Positions 8,365 to 16,566 of a stretch of DNA of 64,000 bases are shown here, one piece after another. Where the stretch lies: NCBI RefSeq assembly GCF_036227565.1, contig NZ_CP109460.1, positions 4,836,001 through 4,900,000 on the forward strand, given 5' to 3'. The stretch comes from Streptomyces sp. NBC_01454. Its GTDB lineage: Bacteria; Actinomycetota; Actinomycetes; Streptomycetales; Streptomycetaceae. The stretch's first letter is position 1; each line of letters begins with the position of its first letter. The position numbers were made by a program, and so were the translations under genes. The notes below the pieces were generated by a model. It was given only the letters and a program-made list of their open reading frames with translations, searched no databases and was not told where the DNA came from.

Positions 8365-8997
8365 TCAGCCCTCCGCGCGGGTCCCCGGCGCGGCGAACCG
8401 GTGCACCGCCGACGGGGTCACCGCGGCATGGACCCGCCGGTCGTGCGGCTCGGCCGGCACCTCCGCCAGCACCTCCGCGTCATAGAGCAGCACCACCAGC
8501 GACGCCCGCGCACCGGCCCGCTCCAGCCGCGCCAGCACCCGGTCGTAGGAGCCGCCGCCGCGCCCCAGCCGCAGCCCGCCGCGGTCCACCGCGAGCCCCG
8601 GCAGCAGCACCACGTCCGCCTCGGTGACGGCCTCGGGTCCCAGCAGCGGCCCGGCCGGCTCCAGCAGCCCGCGGCCCGCCCGGACGAGCCGCCCGGCGCC
8701 CTCGTAGCACGCCCAGTCCAGATCGTTGTCCGCCAGCAGGACCGGCAGCAGCACCCGCACCCCGGCCGCCCGCAGCCGGTCGAGCAGCGCGCGGGTGGAG
8801 GGCTCACCGCCGATCGAGACATACGCGGCGACGGTGGGCGCGGTGCCGGGGGAGCCGGCGTCGGCCAGCTCGTCCAGCTCCAGTGCGCGCCGGGCCAGTG
8901 CCTCGCCCGTCGACGCGAGGACATCCGGCGGCAACGCACTCCTCACCTCCAGGAGGGCCCGCCGCAACCTGCGCTTTCTATCGTGATCGACGCTCAC
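8365..8997 (-). CDS. fau: 5-formyltetrahydrofolate cyclo-ligase
   Basis: The cytosolic enzyme of 210 residues converts 5-formyl-THF plus ATP to 5,10-methenyl-THF. The N-terminal basic helix (KRRLRRALLEVRSALP), the YVSIGGEPSTRALLDRL segment and the nucleotide/Mg-binding motif LAVDRGGLRLGRGGGSYDRVLA identify the family, and the length is normal. GTG start at 8997. It is divergent from galU, with only about 80 bp between the starts to hold both promoters. Confidence 0.88.
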   Translation of the reverse strand: MSVDHDRKRRLRRALLEVRSALPPDVLASTGEALARRALELDELADAGSPGTAPTVAAYVSIGGEPSTRALLDRLRAAGVRVLLPVLLADNDLDWACYEGAGRLVRAGRGLLEPAGPLLGPEAVTEADVVLLPGLAVDRGGLRLGRGGGSYDRVLARLERAGARASLVVLLYDAEVLAEVPAEPHDRRVHAAVTPSAVHRFAAPGTRAEG

Positions 8998-9077
8998 TGT
9001 GTGCCCTTGCTCCCGGTCTTGTGGCTTTTCGCCGTACCCTCATCATCACTCCGATAGGGCCGGTTATGGTGGCGCGC

Positions 9078-9980
9078 ATGACCCCATCGCACACGCGGAT
9101 CAGCAAGGCTGTCATCCCCGCAGCCGGCCTCGGCACCCGGTTTCTCCCCGCCACCAAGGCCACGCCCAAGGAGATGCTCCCGGTCGTCGACAAGCCCGCC
9201 ATCCAGTACGTGGTGGAGGAGGCGGCCGCCGCCGGACTCTCCGACGTCCTGATGGTGACCGGCCGGAACAAGCGCCCCCTTGAGGACCACTTCGACCGCA
9301 ACTACGAACTCGAAGAGGCCCTGCACCGCAAGGGCGACGAGTCCCGCCTCGCCAAGGTCCAGGAGTCCAGCGACCTGGCGACCATGCACTACGTCCGCCA
9401 GGGCGACCCCAGGGGCCTGGGCCACGCGGTGCTGTGCGCCGCACCACACGTCGGCGACCAGCCCTTCGCCGTCCTCCTCGGTGACGACCTGATCGACCCC
9501 CGCGACCCGCTGCTGGCGCGCATGGTCGAGATACAGGAGCAGTACGGCGGCTCGGTCATCGCCCTCATGGAGGTCGACCCGGCCCAGATCCACCTCTACG
9601 GCTGCGCGGCCGCCACCCCCACCGGCGACGACGACGTGGTCAGCGTCTCCGACCTGGTCGAGAAGCCCGACCCGGCCGAGGCCCCCAGCAACCTCGCCAT
9701 CATCGGCCGCTATGTCCTCGACCCGGCCGTCTTCGAGGTGCTGCGCAAGACCGCCCCGGGCCGCGGCGGCGAGATCCAGCTCACCGACGCCCTCCAGGCG
9801 CTGGCCGCCGACCCCGCCCTCGGCGGCCCGGTGCACGGCGTGGTCTTCAAGGGCCGCCGCTATGACACCGGCGACCGCGGCGACTATCTGCGTGCCATTG
9901 TCCGACTCGCATGCGAACGTGAAGACCTCGGCCCGGACTTCCGGTCCTGGCTTCGCAGTTACGTGACCGAGGAGATGTAA
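9078..9980 (+). CDS. galU: UTP-glucose-1-phosphate uridylyltransferase
   Basis: The 300-residue nucleotidyltransferase makes UDP-glucose from UTP and glucose-1-phosphate, feeding the galactose (Leloir) route, trehalose and cell-wall sugars. The motif KAVIPAAGLGTRFLPATKATPKEMLPVVDKP covers the nucleotide-binding loop and catalytic lysine; VEKP and EIQLTDAL are also present. ATG 9078 is preferred; an in-frame ATG lies at 9066. No good Shine-Dalgarno precedes either, so the mRNA could be leaderless. It is the first gene of the moeA-moaC-mog group, with 4 bp to moeA. Confidence 0.92.
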   Translation: MTPSHTRISKAVIPAAGLGTRFLPATKATPKEMLPVVDKPAIQYVVEEAAAAGLSDVLMVTGRNKRPLEDHFDRNYELEEALHRKGDESRLAKVQESSDLATMHYVRQGDPRGLGHAVLCAAPHVGDQPFAVLLGDDLIDPRDPLLARMVEIQEQYGGSVIALMEVDPAQIHLYGCAAATPTGDDDVVSVSDLVEKPDPAEAPSNLAIIGRYVLDPAVFEVLRKTAPGRGGEIQLTDALQALAADPALGGPVHGVVFKGRRYDTGDRGDYLRAIVRLACEREDLGPDFRSWLRSYVTEEM

Positions 9981-9984
9981 GACG

Positions 9985-11325
9985 TTGAACGGCACCACCG
10001 GCCAGACCCGCCACCAGGACCGCGTCTGGTCGGTGGCCGAGCATCTCGACGACGTCCTGTCGAAGATCGCCCCCCTCGACCCGATCGAGCTGCAACTCCT
10101 CGACGCCCAGGGCTGCGTCCTGGTCGAGGACATCACGGTCCCGGTCGCCCTGCCGCCGTTCGACAACAGCTCCATGGACGGCTATGCCGTCCGCGCCGCC
10201 GACACCACCGCCGCCGACCGGGACGCCCCGGTCTCCCTCACCGTCATCGGGGACATCGCAGCCGGCCACGGCGAGCTGCCGGCCGTCGGCCCCGGCCAGG
10301 CCGCCCGCATCATGACCGGCGCCCCGGTGCCGCCCGGCGCCGATGCCGTCGTCCCCGTCGAGTGGACCGACGGCGGAGCGGGCGAGGGCCCGGCCGCCGC
10401 GATGCGCGCCCACAGCGCAGCCCCCGAGGATGCCGGCGGCGAGGTCCGCGTCCACCGCCCGGCCGCGGCCGGCGCCCACATCCGCACCCGCGGCAGCGAT
10501 GTCACCGAAGGCGAGCAGGCCCTGCAGGCGGGCACGGTCCTCGGCCCCTCGCAGATCGGTCTGCTCGCCGCCATCGGCCGCGGCACGGTCCGGGTACGGC
10601 CCCGCCCCCGCGTCGTGGTGCTGTCCACCGGCAGCGAACTCGTCCAGCCCGGCGAGGCGTTGGGCCCCGGCGAGATCCACGACTCCAACAGCTTCCAGCT
10701 CACCGCCGCCGCCCGCGCCGCCGGAGCCCTCGCCTACCGCGTCGGCGCCGTCGCCGACGACGCCGACACCCTCCGCTCCACCCTGGAGGACCAGCTCATC
10801 CGGGCCGACCTCCTCGTCACCAGCGGCGGCGTCAGCGTCGGCGCCTACGACGTGGTCAAGGAGACCCTGACCGCGCTGTCCGCGACGGAGGACGACGGCT
10901 CGCCGCTCGCCGGGGGGACGGTCGAGTTCCGCACCCTGGCCATGCAGCCCGGCAAGCCCCAGGGCTTCGGCCTGATCGGCCCCGACCGCATCCCGCTCCT
11001 GGCCCTGCCCGGCAACCCCGTCAGCTCGTACGTCTCCTTCGAGCTGTTCGTCCGCCCCGCCCTCCGCGTCCTCATGGGACTGCCCGACGTCCACCGGCCC
11101 ACCCTCCGCGCCCGGATCACCGACGGCATCGCCTCCTCGCCCCAGGGGCGCCGCCAGTTCCTGCGCGGCCTGTACGACGCCGACGCCGGCACGGTCGCCC
11201 CCGTCGGCGGCGCCGGCTCGCACCTGATCAAGGCCATGGCCCATGCCAACGCCCTGATCGTCGTCCCCGAGGAGAGCACCGAGGTCGCCGCGGACAGCGA
11301 GGTGGACGTCGTCCTGCTCGGCTGA
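9985..11325 (+). CDS. moeA: MoeA-family molybdopterin molybdotransferase / gephyrin-like protein (Glp)
   Basis: The 446-residue protein has the MoeA fold. The N-terminal region has [17 protein letters not shown] and [21 protein letters not shown], the MPT-binding domain has [13 protein letters not shown] and [17 protein letters not shown], and there is a C-terminal domain IV ([24 protein letters not shown]). MoeA inserts molybdate into molybdopterin-AMP. In corynebacteria the MoeA paralogue in this synteny (Glp) binds FtsZ and the membrane receptor GlpR in cell division. Here sepX, the GlpR homologue, lies four genes downstream, so a divisome role is a real alternative or addition. It starts with TTG at 9985, which has GAGGAG upstream and sits 4 bp after galU. 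Confidence 0.85.
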   Translation: MNGTTGQTRHQDRVWSVAEHLDDVLSKIAPLDPIELQLLDAQGCVLVEDITVPVALPPFDNSSMDGYAVRAADTTAADRDAPVSLTVIGDIAAGHGELPAVGPGQAARIMTGAPVPPGADAVVPVEWTDGGAGEGPAAAMRAHSAAPEDAGGEVRVHRPAAAGAHIRTRGSDVTEGEQALQAGTVLGPSQIGLLAAIGRGTVRVRPRPRVVVLSTGSELVQPGEALGPGEIHDSNSFQLTAAARAAGALAYRVGAVADDADTLRSTLEDQLIRADLLVTSGGVSVGAYDVVKETLTALSATEDDGSPLAGGTVEFRTLAMQPGKPQGFGLIGPDRIPLLALPGNPVSSYVSFELFVRPALRVLMGLPDVHRPTLRARITDGIASSPQGRRQFLRGLYDADAGTVAPVGGAGSHLIKAMAHANALIVVPEESTEVAADSEVDVVLLG

Positions 11326-11384
11326 CCCGTCGCCGCCGGAGGTACGGTGTCGTCCCACAGGCGGCAGTTTTGACCGGGAGAACG

Positions 11385-11867
11385 ATGAGCAGCGGCCAGC
11401 ACCACCTCACCCATCTCGACGCGGCGGGCGCGGCCCGGATGGTGGACGTCTCCGCCAAGGATGTCACCGACCGCACCGCCCGCGCCCGTGGCCGGGTCCT
11501 GGTATCGCCGCAGGTCATCGAGTTGCTGCGGGGCGAGGGCATGCCTAAGGGCGATGCCCTGGCCACCGCCCGGATCGCCGGCATCATGGGCGCCAAGCGC
11601 ACCCCCGACCTGATTCCGCTCTGCCACCCGCTGGCCGTCTCCGGCGTCAAGGTCGACCTCTCCGTCACCGACGACGCCGTCGAGATCACCGCCACGGTCA
11701 AGACCACCGACCGCACCGGCGTCGAAATGGAGGCGCTGACCGCGGTCTCCGTCGCCGCCCTCACCGTCGTCGACATGGTCAAGGCCGTCGACAAGGCCGC
11801 CGTCATCTCCGACGTCCGCGTCGAGGAGAAGACCGGCGGCAAGTCCGGCGACTGGAGCCGGTCATGA
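11385..11867 (+). CDS. moaC: Cyclic pyranopterin monophosphate synthase MoaC
   Basis: The 160-residue enzyme converts 3',8-cyclo-dihydro-GTP into cyclic pyranopterin monophosphate, the second half of the first molybdopterin step (with MoaA). The signature segments [44 protein letters not shown] and [25 protein letters not shown] are intact, including the conserved CHP and the catalytic lysine region. The ATG follows a GGGAGAAC site. Its end overlaps mog by four bases (ATGA), so the two are translationally coupled. No moaA, moaE or moaD lies within the window. Confidence 0.92.
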   Translation: MSSGQHHLTHLDAAGAARMVDVSAKDVTDRTARARGRVLVSPQVIELLRGEGMPKGDALATARIAGIMGAKRTPDLIPLCHPLAVSGVKVDLSVTDDAVEITATVKTTDRTGVEMEALTAVSVAALTVVDMVKAVDKAAVISDVRVEEKTGGKSGDWSRS

Positions 11868-12367
11868 CACCCGCCCGCGCCCTGGTCGTCACCGCCTCCA
11901 ACAGGGCCGCCGCCGGCGTCTACGCCGACCGCGGCGGCCCGCTGCTCGCCGAGGGCCTGACCGCCATGGGCTTCGAGGTCGACGGCCCGCAGGTGGTGCC
12001 CGACGGCGACCCGGTGGAAGCCGCCCTGCGCGAGGCCGTCGCCTCCGGCCGCTACGCCGTCGTCCTGACCACCGGGGGCACGGGCCTGTCGCCCACCGAC
12101 CGCACCCCCGAGGCCACCCGCCGGGTCCTGGACCACGAGGTCCCCGGCATCCCCGAGGCGATCCGCGCCGCCGGCCGGGCGAAGGTTCCCACCGCCGCCC
12201 TCTCCCGCGGCCTCGCGGGCGTCGCCGGCACGACCCTGATCGTCAACCTCCCCGGCTCCACCGGCGGGGTCCGCGACGGCCTCGCCGTCCTCGCCGACCT
12301 GCTGCCGCACGCCGTCGACCAGATCCACGGCGGCGACCACCCCGCAGCGTCCGGGAGCCCGAACTGA
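11864..12367 (+). CDS. mog: MogA/MoaB-type molybdopterin adenylyltransferase
   Basis: The 167-residue MoCF-biosynthesis-domain protein adenylylates molybdopterin before MoeA loads molybdenum. Motifs: [21 protein letters not shown], the MPT-binding [20 protein letters not shown], and [36 protein letters not shown]. Coupling by ATGA overlap to moaC and proximity to moeA fit one cofactor operon. MogA and MoaB are not separable on sequence alone by eye. Confidence 0.88.
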   Translation: MTPARALVVTASNRAAAGVYADRGGPLLAEGLTAMGFEVDGPQVVPDGDPVEAALREAVASGRYAVVLTTGGTGLSPTDRTPEATRRVLDHEVPGIPEAIRAAGRAKVPTAALSRGLAGVAGTTLIVNLPGSTGGVRDGLAVLADLLPHAVDQIHGGDHPAASGSPN

Positions 12368-12381
12368 ACGCGTCCTGGCCC

Positions 12382-12996
12382 GTGGTCCTCACGGACGGGG
12401 AGGTCATCCTCCGCCCGATAAAGATGCGCGACCAGCGGGCCTGGCGCGAGGTCAACCGCCGCAACCGCGACTGGCTGCGCCCCTGGGAAGCGACCATCCC
12501 GCCGCCCCCGCCCGGCCTCGTCCCGCCGCACCGCCCCACCTACCGGCAGATGGTCCGCCATCTGCGCGCCGAGGCGCACGCCGGCCGGATGCTGCCGTTC
12601 GTCATCGAATACCGCGGTCGGCTCGCCGGACAGCTCACGGTCGCCGGGATCACCTGGGGCTCCATGTGTGCCGGCCATATCGGCTACTGGGTCGACCAGG
12701 GAGTCGCCGGCCGCGGCGTCATGCCGACCGCCGTGGCGCTCGCCGTCGACCACTGCTTCCGCGCCGTGGGACTGCACCGCATCGAGGTCTGCATTCGGCC
12801 CGAGAACACCCCCAGCCGGCGGGTGGTGGAGAAACTCGGATTCCGCGAAGAGGGCATCCGCCCCCGCTATCTGCACATCGACGGCGCCTGGCGCGACCAC
12901 GCGGTATACGCCCTCACCGCGGAAGAGGTGCCCGAGGGCCTGCTCAACCGCTGGCGGCGGGAGAGACCCGGTACTCCCGGCTCCCCTCGTAAATAA
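12382..12996 (+). CDS. GNAT family N-acetyltransferase (RimJ/RimL-like)
   Basis: The 204-residue protein has the acetyl-CoA-binding core IGYWVDQGVAGRGVMPTAVALAVDHCF and the downstream RIEVCIRPENTPSRRVVEKLGFREEG typical of RimJ/RimL N-terminal protein acetyltransferases. The target is unknown; in many actinobacteria this gene sits between mog and sepX, so a link to the Glp/SepX module is possible. The start given is GTG 12382, but CTG at 12364 is equally likely: it lies six bases after GGGAG, overlaps the mog stop (CTGA) and adds six codons beginning with Leu-Asn-Ala-Ser-Trp-Pro. Confidence 0.82.
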   Translation: MVLTDGEVILRPIKMRDQRAWREVNRRNRDWLRPWEATIPPPPPGLVPPHRPTYRQMVRHLRAEAHAGRMLPFVIEYRGRLAGQLTVAGITWGSMCAGHIGYWVDQGVAGRGVMPTAVALAVDHCFRAVGLHRIEVCIRPENTPSRRVVEKLGFREEGIRPRYLHIDGAWRDHAVYALTAEEVPEGLLNRWRRERPGTPGSPRK

Positions 12997-13147
12997 AATA
13001 AATGTTCGAATAGTGTCGCCGATCGACCCGATAGGCGACCGCGCCGATCTCTACCATCACAAAAAAGTTCGAGATATCAGCCAGATCGTGCGACACACCG
13101 GCTCAATTGGCGGATGGCCCCCTGCAAACCCCTCTACCGTGTGAGTC

Positions 13148-14191
13148 GTGAGAAGCAGCGGCCTCATCTACGCAGTCATCGTCGGGGCCTGGGCTGCCTA
13201 CTTGGTGCCGATGTGGCTCCGTAGGCAGGACGAGCTCAACGAGGCCCGTCCGACCGAGCGCTTCAGCACCGCCATCCGGCTGCTGTCCGGACGCGCGGCC
13301 ATGCAGCGCCGCTACGACAAAGAGCGTGGTGGGTACCCCGCCGACGATGCGGGCGACGAAGTGGACCCGGACGCTCCGGCCGACGAGGCCGCCGCCCGGT
13401 CCTTCGGCGACCCCGCTCCGGCGGACGCGCCCGAGGCCCCCCGCACCCGGGTGCAGGCCGCCTCTCCGCGCCCCTCCGCCGCCGAGCGGACCAAGCGCGC
13501 GAAGGTCCTGGCCCGCCGCCGGCGCACCACCACCCTGCTCTTCCTCGCCTTCACCGTCGGCGCCGTCGTCGCCGCGGTCGGCGGCGTGCCCTTCCTCTGG
13601 GCCCCCGCCCTCCCCGCCCTGCTCCTGACCGCCTACATCGTCTATCTGCGCACCCAGGAGCGCCGCCGCTTCACCTTCACCATGGACCAGCGCAAGGCGG
13701 AGGCGGCGGCACAGCGACTGCGGGAGGGCCGCCGACGCCCTCACCAGGCGGCCGACCAGCCGCCCGCCGACGACCACCCGGCCGACGTCCGCACTGACGC
13801 CCCGGACGCCACCCCGGAACCGCCCCGGCCCGCCACCCCCGTCCACACCGCCGGCCGCCGCGCCCTGGTGGAGGAGACCGACCACGCCGAGTGGGTCGAC
13901 CAGCAGCGCGAACGCGAGCGCCCGCGCCCCGCCGCCGGCAGCTGGGAGCCCGTCCCGGTCCCCCTCCCCACCTACGTCACCGCCCCCGTGGCCCCGCGCG
14001 CCACCAGCCACGTCGACCTGGACGCCGAGGACGCCTGGAGCTCCGCCCGCTCCAGCGCCGCCCCCGACCACCCCCAGCCCGACACCCCCCAGCCGGACCG
14101 CCCCACCCACCCCGGCCGCCGCACCCGCGGCCGCACCCCGCTCTTCGACCAGTACGAGGACGAGGACCGCCCGCGCGCCGCGAACGAGTGA
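13148..14191 (+). CDS. sepX: SepX/GlpR-type cell division membrane protein
   Basis: The 347-residue actinobacterial membrane protein has one N-terminal membrane helix (residues 6-23, IYAVIVGAWAAYLVPMWL), the strongly conserved cytoplasmic stretch RRQDELNEARPTERFSTA, an acidic low-complexity linker, then a helix pair (about 128-170) and a hydrophilic tail rich in Pro, Arg and Asp. In Streptomyces, SepX supports FtsZ-dependent cross-walls and sporulation septa; its corynebacterial relative GlpR is the membrane receptor of the MoeA-like protein Glp. The position downstream of the moeA homologue matches that pairing. The GTG at 13148 is used; the 151 bp upstream contain no gene. Confidence 0.8.
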   Translation: MRSSGLIYAVIVGAWAAYLVPMWLRRQDELNEARPTERFSTAIRLLSGRAAMQRRYDKERGGYPADDAGDEVDPDAPADEAAARSFGDPAPADAPEAPRTRVQAASPRPSAAERTKRAKVLARRRRTTTLLFLAFTVGAVVAAVGGVPFLWAPALPALLLTAYIVYLRTQERRRFTFTMDQRKAEAAAQRLREGRRRPHQAADQPPADDHPADVRTDAPDATPEPPRPATPVHTAGRRALVEETDHAEWVDQQRERERPRPAAGSWEPVPVPLPTYVTAPVAPRATSHVDLDAEDAWSSARSSAAPDHPQPDTPQPDRPTHPGRRTRGRTPLFDQYEDEDRPRAANE

Positions 14192-14266
14192 CAGCCCTCC
14201 GCTGACCAGCACCGGAAGCGATTTCCGAGCACCGCGACCGAGATGCTAGAGTTTCACTCGTCGCAA

Positions 14267-14339
14267 GGGCCTGTGGCGCAGCTGGTAGCGCACCTCGTTC
14301 GCAACGAGGGGGTCAGGGGTTCGAATCCCCTCAGGTCCA
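14267..14339 (+). tRNA. tRNA-Ala (anticodon CGC)
   Basis: The 73 nt fold into a complete cloverleaf: acceptor GGGCCTG/CAGGTCC with one G-U pair, D arm GCGC...GCGC, anticodon stem CCTCG/CGAGG with loop TTCGCAA (anticodon CGC, reading GCG), variable loop, T arm AGGGG-TTCGAAT-CCCCT, and discriminator A. CCA is not encoded (CAC follows). The copy is intact. Confidence 0.96.
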
Positions 14340-14389
14340 CAGCGCATTACGCAGAACTGTTCGCGGGTTGGTCCACGAACGGTTCATGA

Positions 14390-14424
14390 GATCCCGGTCA
14401 GACGGTCATCGTCTGGTCGGGATC
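14390..14424 (+). terminator. Hairpin terminator after tRNA-Ala
   Basis: A 15-bp stem (GATCCCGGTCAGACG with its partner, two G-U pairs) and 5-base loop are followed by TTTGCG. It lies 51 bp beyond the tRNA 3' end and is the likely end of the tRNA transcript. Confidence 0.75.
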
Positions 14425-14581
14425 TTTGCGTGGGAGCCCCTGTGTGGGTCAGTCGGCCTGGTGGGCCAGGGCTCAGGAAGACGTCTGCCAGGGTGGCTCC
14501 CGTCGCATCCGGGGCATGAGGTGTGCCTGCGCCGTGACGGAGGGCTGACGGGAACTCAGGCGTGAGCGCGGGCGGCCGTGG

Positions 14582-14990
14582 TCAGGGCAGGACCGTCAGG
14601 GTGCCGGGGATCTGGAGGCTCGCGGTCGTCGGGCCGCCGGTCGGGCTGCTGATGCCGAGGGTGCTGTCGAAGGCGGCCAGTTGGTGCTGGATGCCGAGGA
14701 GAGCGCTGCCGGACTCCATGCCCATGGCCGGCCGCCGGGCCTGTGCGCCGTCGTGCAAGTCGCGGTCGACGCGCCGGATTTCGGCGGCGGAGGAGTCCAT
14801 GACGTCCGTACGGGTCCGGGCGAGGTGCTCCACCCGCAGGCTCATCCGTCCTTGGCCGTCGGCGCCGGCGGGGAGTGAGTGATCCGGGCGTGCAGCCGCA
14901 GGACGTACGGGGCGATCAGCAGGCCGACCGGGGCCTCGATCAGGCCGAGACCGGCGGCGATCCAGGCGGTGTCCTGGCTGCGTGCGGGAC
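14582..14990 (-). pseudogene. Remnant of a two-component sensor histidine kinase with internal deletion
   Basis: One frame retains a kinase-like membrane helix (IAAGLGLIEAPVGLLIAPYV). After a frame change the dimerisation segment RVEHLARTRTDV...IRRVDRDLHDGAQ with the phospho-acceptor His is clear. It runs after a few residues straight into the extreme C-terminus of the same kinase family (LLGIQHQLAAFDSTLGISSPTGGPT). The whole ATP-binding domain (N, D and G boxes) between them is missing. The combination of a frameshift and a large in-frame deletion makes this a relic of a HisKA_3/NarX-like kinase. It ends at a TGA at 14582. Confidence 0.8.
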
Positions 14991-15077
14991 GAACGTGTAC
15001 CAGGTGCCGTCCGACGCAGGGAGGCCGGTGATCGTGACCGTGACCCTTGACCGCGCACTGTGCCCACAGCAGGTTCC

Positions 15078-15200
15078 GCATGCGGCGGCGCGCCTCCAGT
15101 GCGACCGGGATCTCCTCGTCGGTGAAGCTCGGCGGCAGGCGCATGTCCACCATGGCCACGTCCGGCCGCTCGTCCAGCAGGGCCGCAGGAGTTCGTGCAA
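15078..15200 (-). pseudogene. Remnant of a response-regulator receiver domain
   Basis: On the minus strand, a short stretch reads ALLDERPDVAMVDMRLPP followed by SFTDEEIPVALEARRRM. This is the segment around the phosphorylatable Asp of NarL-type response regulators (PDVxxVDxRLPPTFTDEG). Both ends run into unrelated sequence and no DNA-binding domain follows. It is adjacent to the kinase relic, so both probably came from one degraded two-component pair. Confidence 0.75.
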
Positions 15201-15231
15201 GGGACCGGCTGGTGCTCGCGCGCGGGGTGGG

Positions 15232-15807
15232 TCAGCGCTGAGTGAGGTCGTGGGGGCGGTTGAGGAGGAGGTCGGAGGCGTGGGAGACGACGTCGGGGCG
15301 GGTTCGGGGGCCGTGGTCGGAGGCGAGGAAGGGGGCGCCGATGGCCAGGCAGAAGGCGAGGAGGCTGCGGGCCTCGACCTCGTCGGGGTCCGGGCAGAAG
15401 CTGCCGAACAGTTCGCGGATGTAGTCCATGCGGCGGTTGTCGACGCGGCGCAGGCGCTCGGCGACCGCCTCGTCGCGCCGGGCCCAGTCGCGGACGGCGA
15501 GGTCGATCGGCAGCAGGCGGTCGTTGGCGAAGACGAGCCGGCCGGCCCGCTGGATTTTCGTCCGGGCGTCGCCGCCCTCGCGCTCGACGCGGTGGCGTAC
15601 CTCGTCGACGCTCTCGCGTTCCCAGGTGTCGAGCATGGCGTCGAGCAGCGTCCCGCGGTTGGCGAAGTGCCCGTAGAAGCCCCCCTTGGTGACGCCGAGC
15701 GCGCGGGCGAGGCTCTCGATCCGGACCGCGTCCGGGCCGCCGGCGGCCAGTGCCCGCAGGCCCTGCTCGATCCAGCTGGTGCGGGGGGTGCGTGTGGCGG
15801 CGGGCAT
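15232..15807 (-). CDS. TetR/AcrR family transcriptional regulator
   Basis: The 191-residue protein has an N-terminal helix-turn-helix (residues 12-58; VRIESLARALGVTKGGFYGHFANRGTLLDAML) and an all-helical ligand domain. The recognition helix TKGGFYGHF is typical of TetR. The C-terminal region (ARSLLAFCLAIGAPFLA) resembles those of regulators of nearby exporters or enzymes, but no obvious partner gene is adjacent; M23 and glycosyltransferase genes lie upstream in the same direction. ATG start at 15807. Effector and targets unknown. Confidence 0.85.
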   Translation of the reverse strand: MPAATRTPRTSWIEQGLRALAAGGPDAVRIESLARALGVTKGGFYGHFANRGTLLDAMLDTWERESVDEVRHRVEREGGDARTKIQRAGRLVFANDRLLPIDLAVRDWARRDEAVAERLRRVDNRRMDYIRELFGSFCPDPDEVEARSLLAFCLAIGAPFLASDHGPRTRPDVVSHASDLLLNRPHDLTQR

Positions 15808-15873
15808 GTGCTCAGTATCGCGGGTGGGGGTGGTGGTGAGGGGCGGCGGTCTGCCTGGGGCCGGCGGTCCCGG

Positions 15874-16425
15874 TTAGCGGCGGAAGGGGCCGGAGGTGAG
15901 GCGTACGCCGTGTCGGGCCAGGTAGGTGAGGGGGTTGATGTCCGAGCCGTAGCGGCGGCTGGTGCGGACCTCGAAGTGGAGGTGGGGGCCGGTGGCGCGG
16001 CCGGTGGCGCCGCTGTAGCCGAGGCGGGTGCGGGCGCGGACCTTCTGGCCGGGGCGGACCGTGATGCGGGAGAGGTGGCCGAAGAGGACGTAGCGGCCGT
16101 CGTTCATGCGGATCGTCACGGCCTTGCCGTAGGCGCCGGACCGCCGGGCCAGGACGACGGTGCCCGAGCCCACGGACCTGATCCGGGTGCCGGCACGGAC
16201 GGCGAGGTCGACGCCGGTGTGGTGGCCGGCGCGCCAGGCGCCGCGGATGCCGTAGGGCGCGCTGATGCGGTAACGGGCGGCCGTGGGGTGCGTCCAGTGC
16301 TTGCCGGCGGGGGCGGCGAGGGCCGCCGGGGCCGCCGCCAGGGCGAGGACGGAACCCAGGGCCGCCGGGGCTATGGCGTGCAGCAGCATTCTGCGCAGCG
16401 GGGTGCGGGTGCGGAACGTCGTCAT
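15874..16425 (-). CDS. Secreted M23 family metallopeptidase
   Basis: The 183-residue protein has an Ala-rich signal peptide (residues 1-38, ending AAPAALAAPA) and one M23/LytM domain. Zinc and catalytic motifs are complete: HHTGVD (HxxxD) and GPHLHFEVR (HxH). Such enzymes cleave peptide cross-links in peptidoglycan; there is no LysM or other wall-binding domain. The ATG at 16425 starts the signal peptide; an upstream in-frame ATG at 16461 would add 12 residues without improving it. It is not part of an obvious operon. Confidence 0.88.
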   Translation of the reverse strand: MTTFRTRTPLRRMLLHAIAPAALGSVLALAAAPAALAAPAGKHWTHPTAARYRISAPYGIRGAWRAGHHTGVDLAVRAGTRIRSVGSGTVVLARRSGAYGKAVTIRMNDGRYVLFGHLSRITVRPGQKVRARTRLGYSGATGRATGPHLHFEVRTSRRYGSDINPLTYLARHGVRLTSGPFRR

Positions 16426-16566
16426 ACCTGCGAGCCCACGCCCAGTGGCGGGTGGTCGCATCCCGGGGCGGGGCGCGCGGCGGCCGAACGGGTGGCCAAG
16501 GCTCCGCCGGCCGGGGGTTTCGCGGTACGGGCCGCCGGCCGGGTGAGGTGGGGTGTCCGCGACGCC

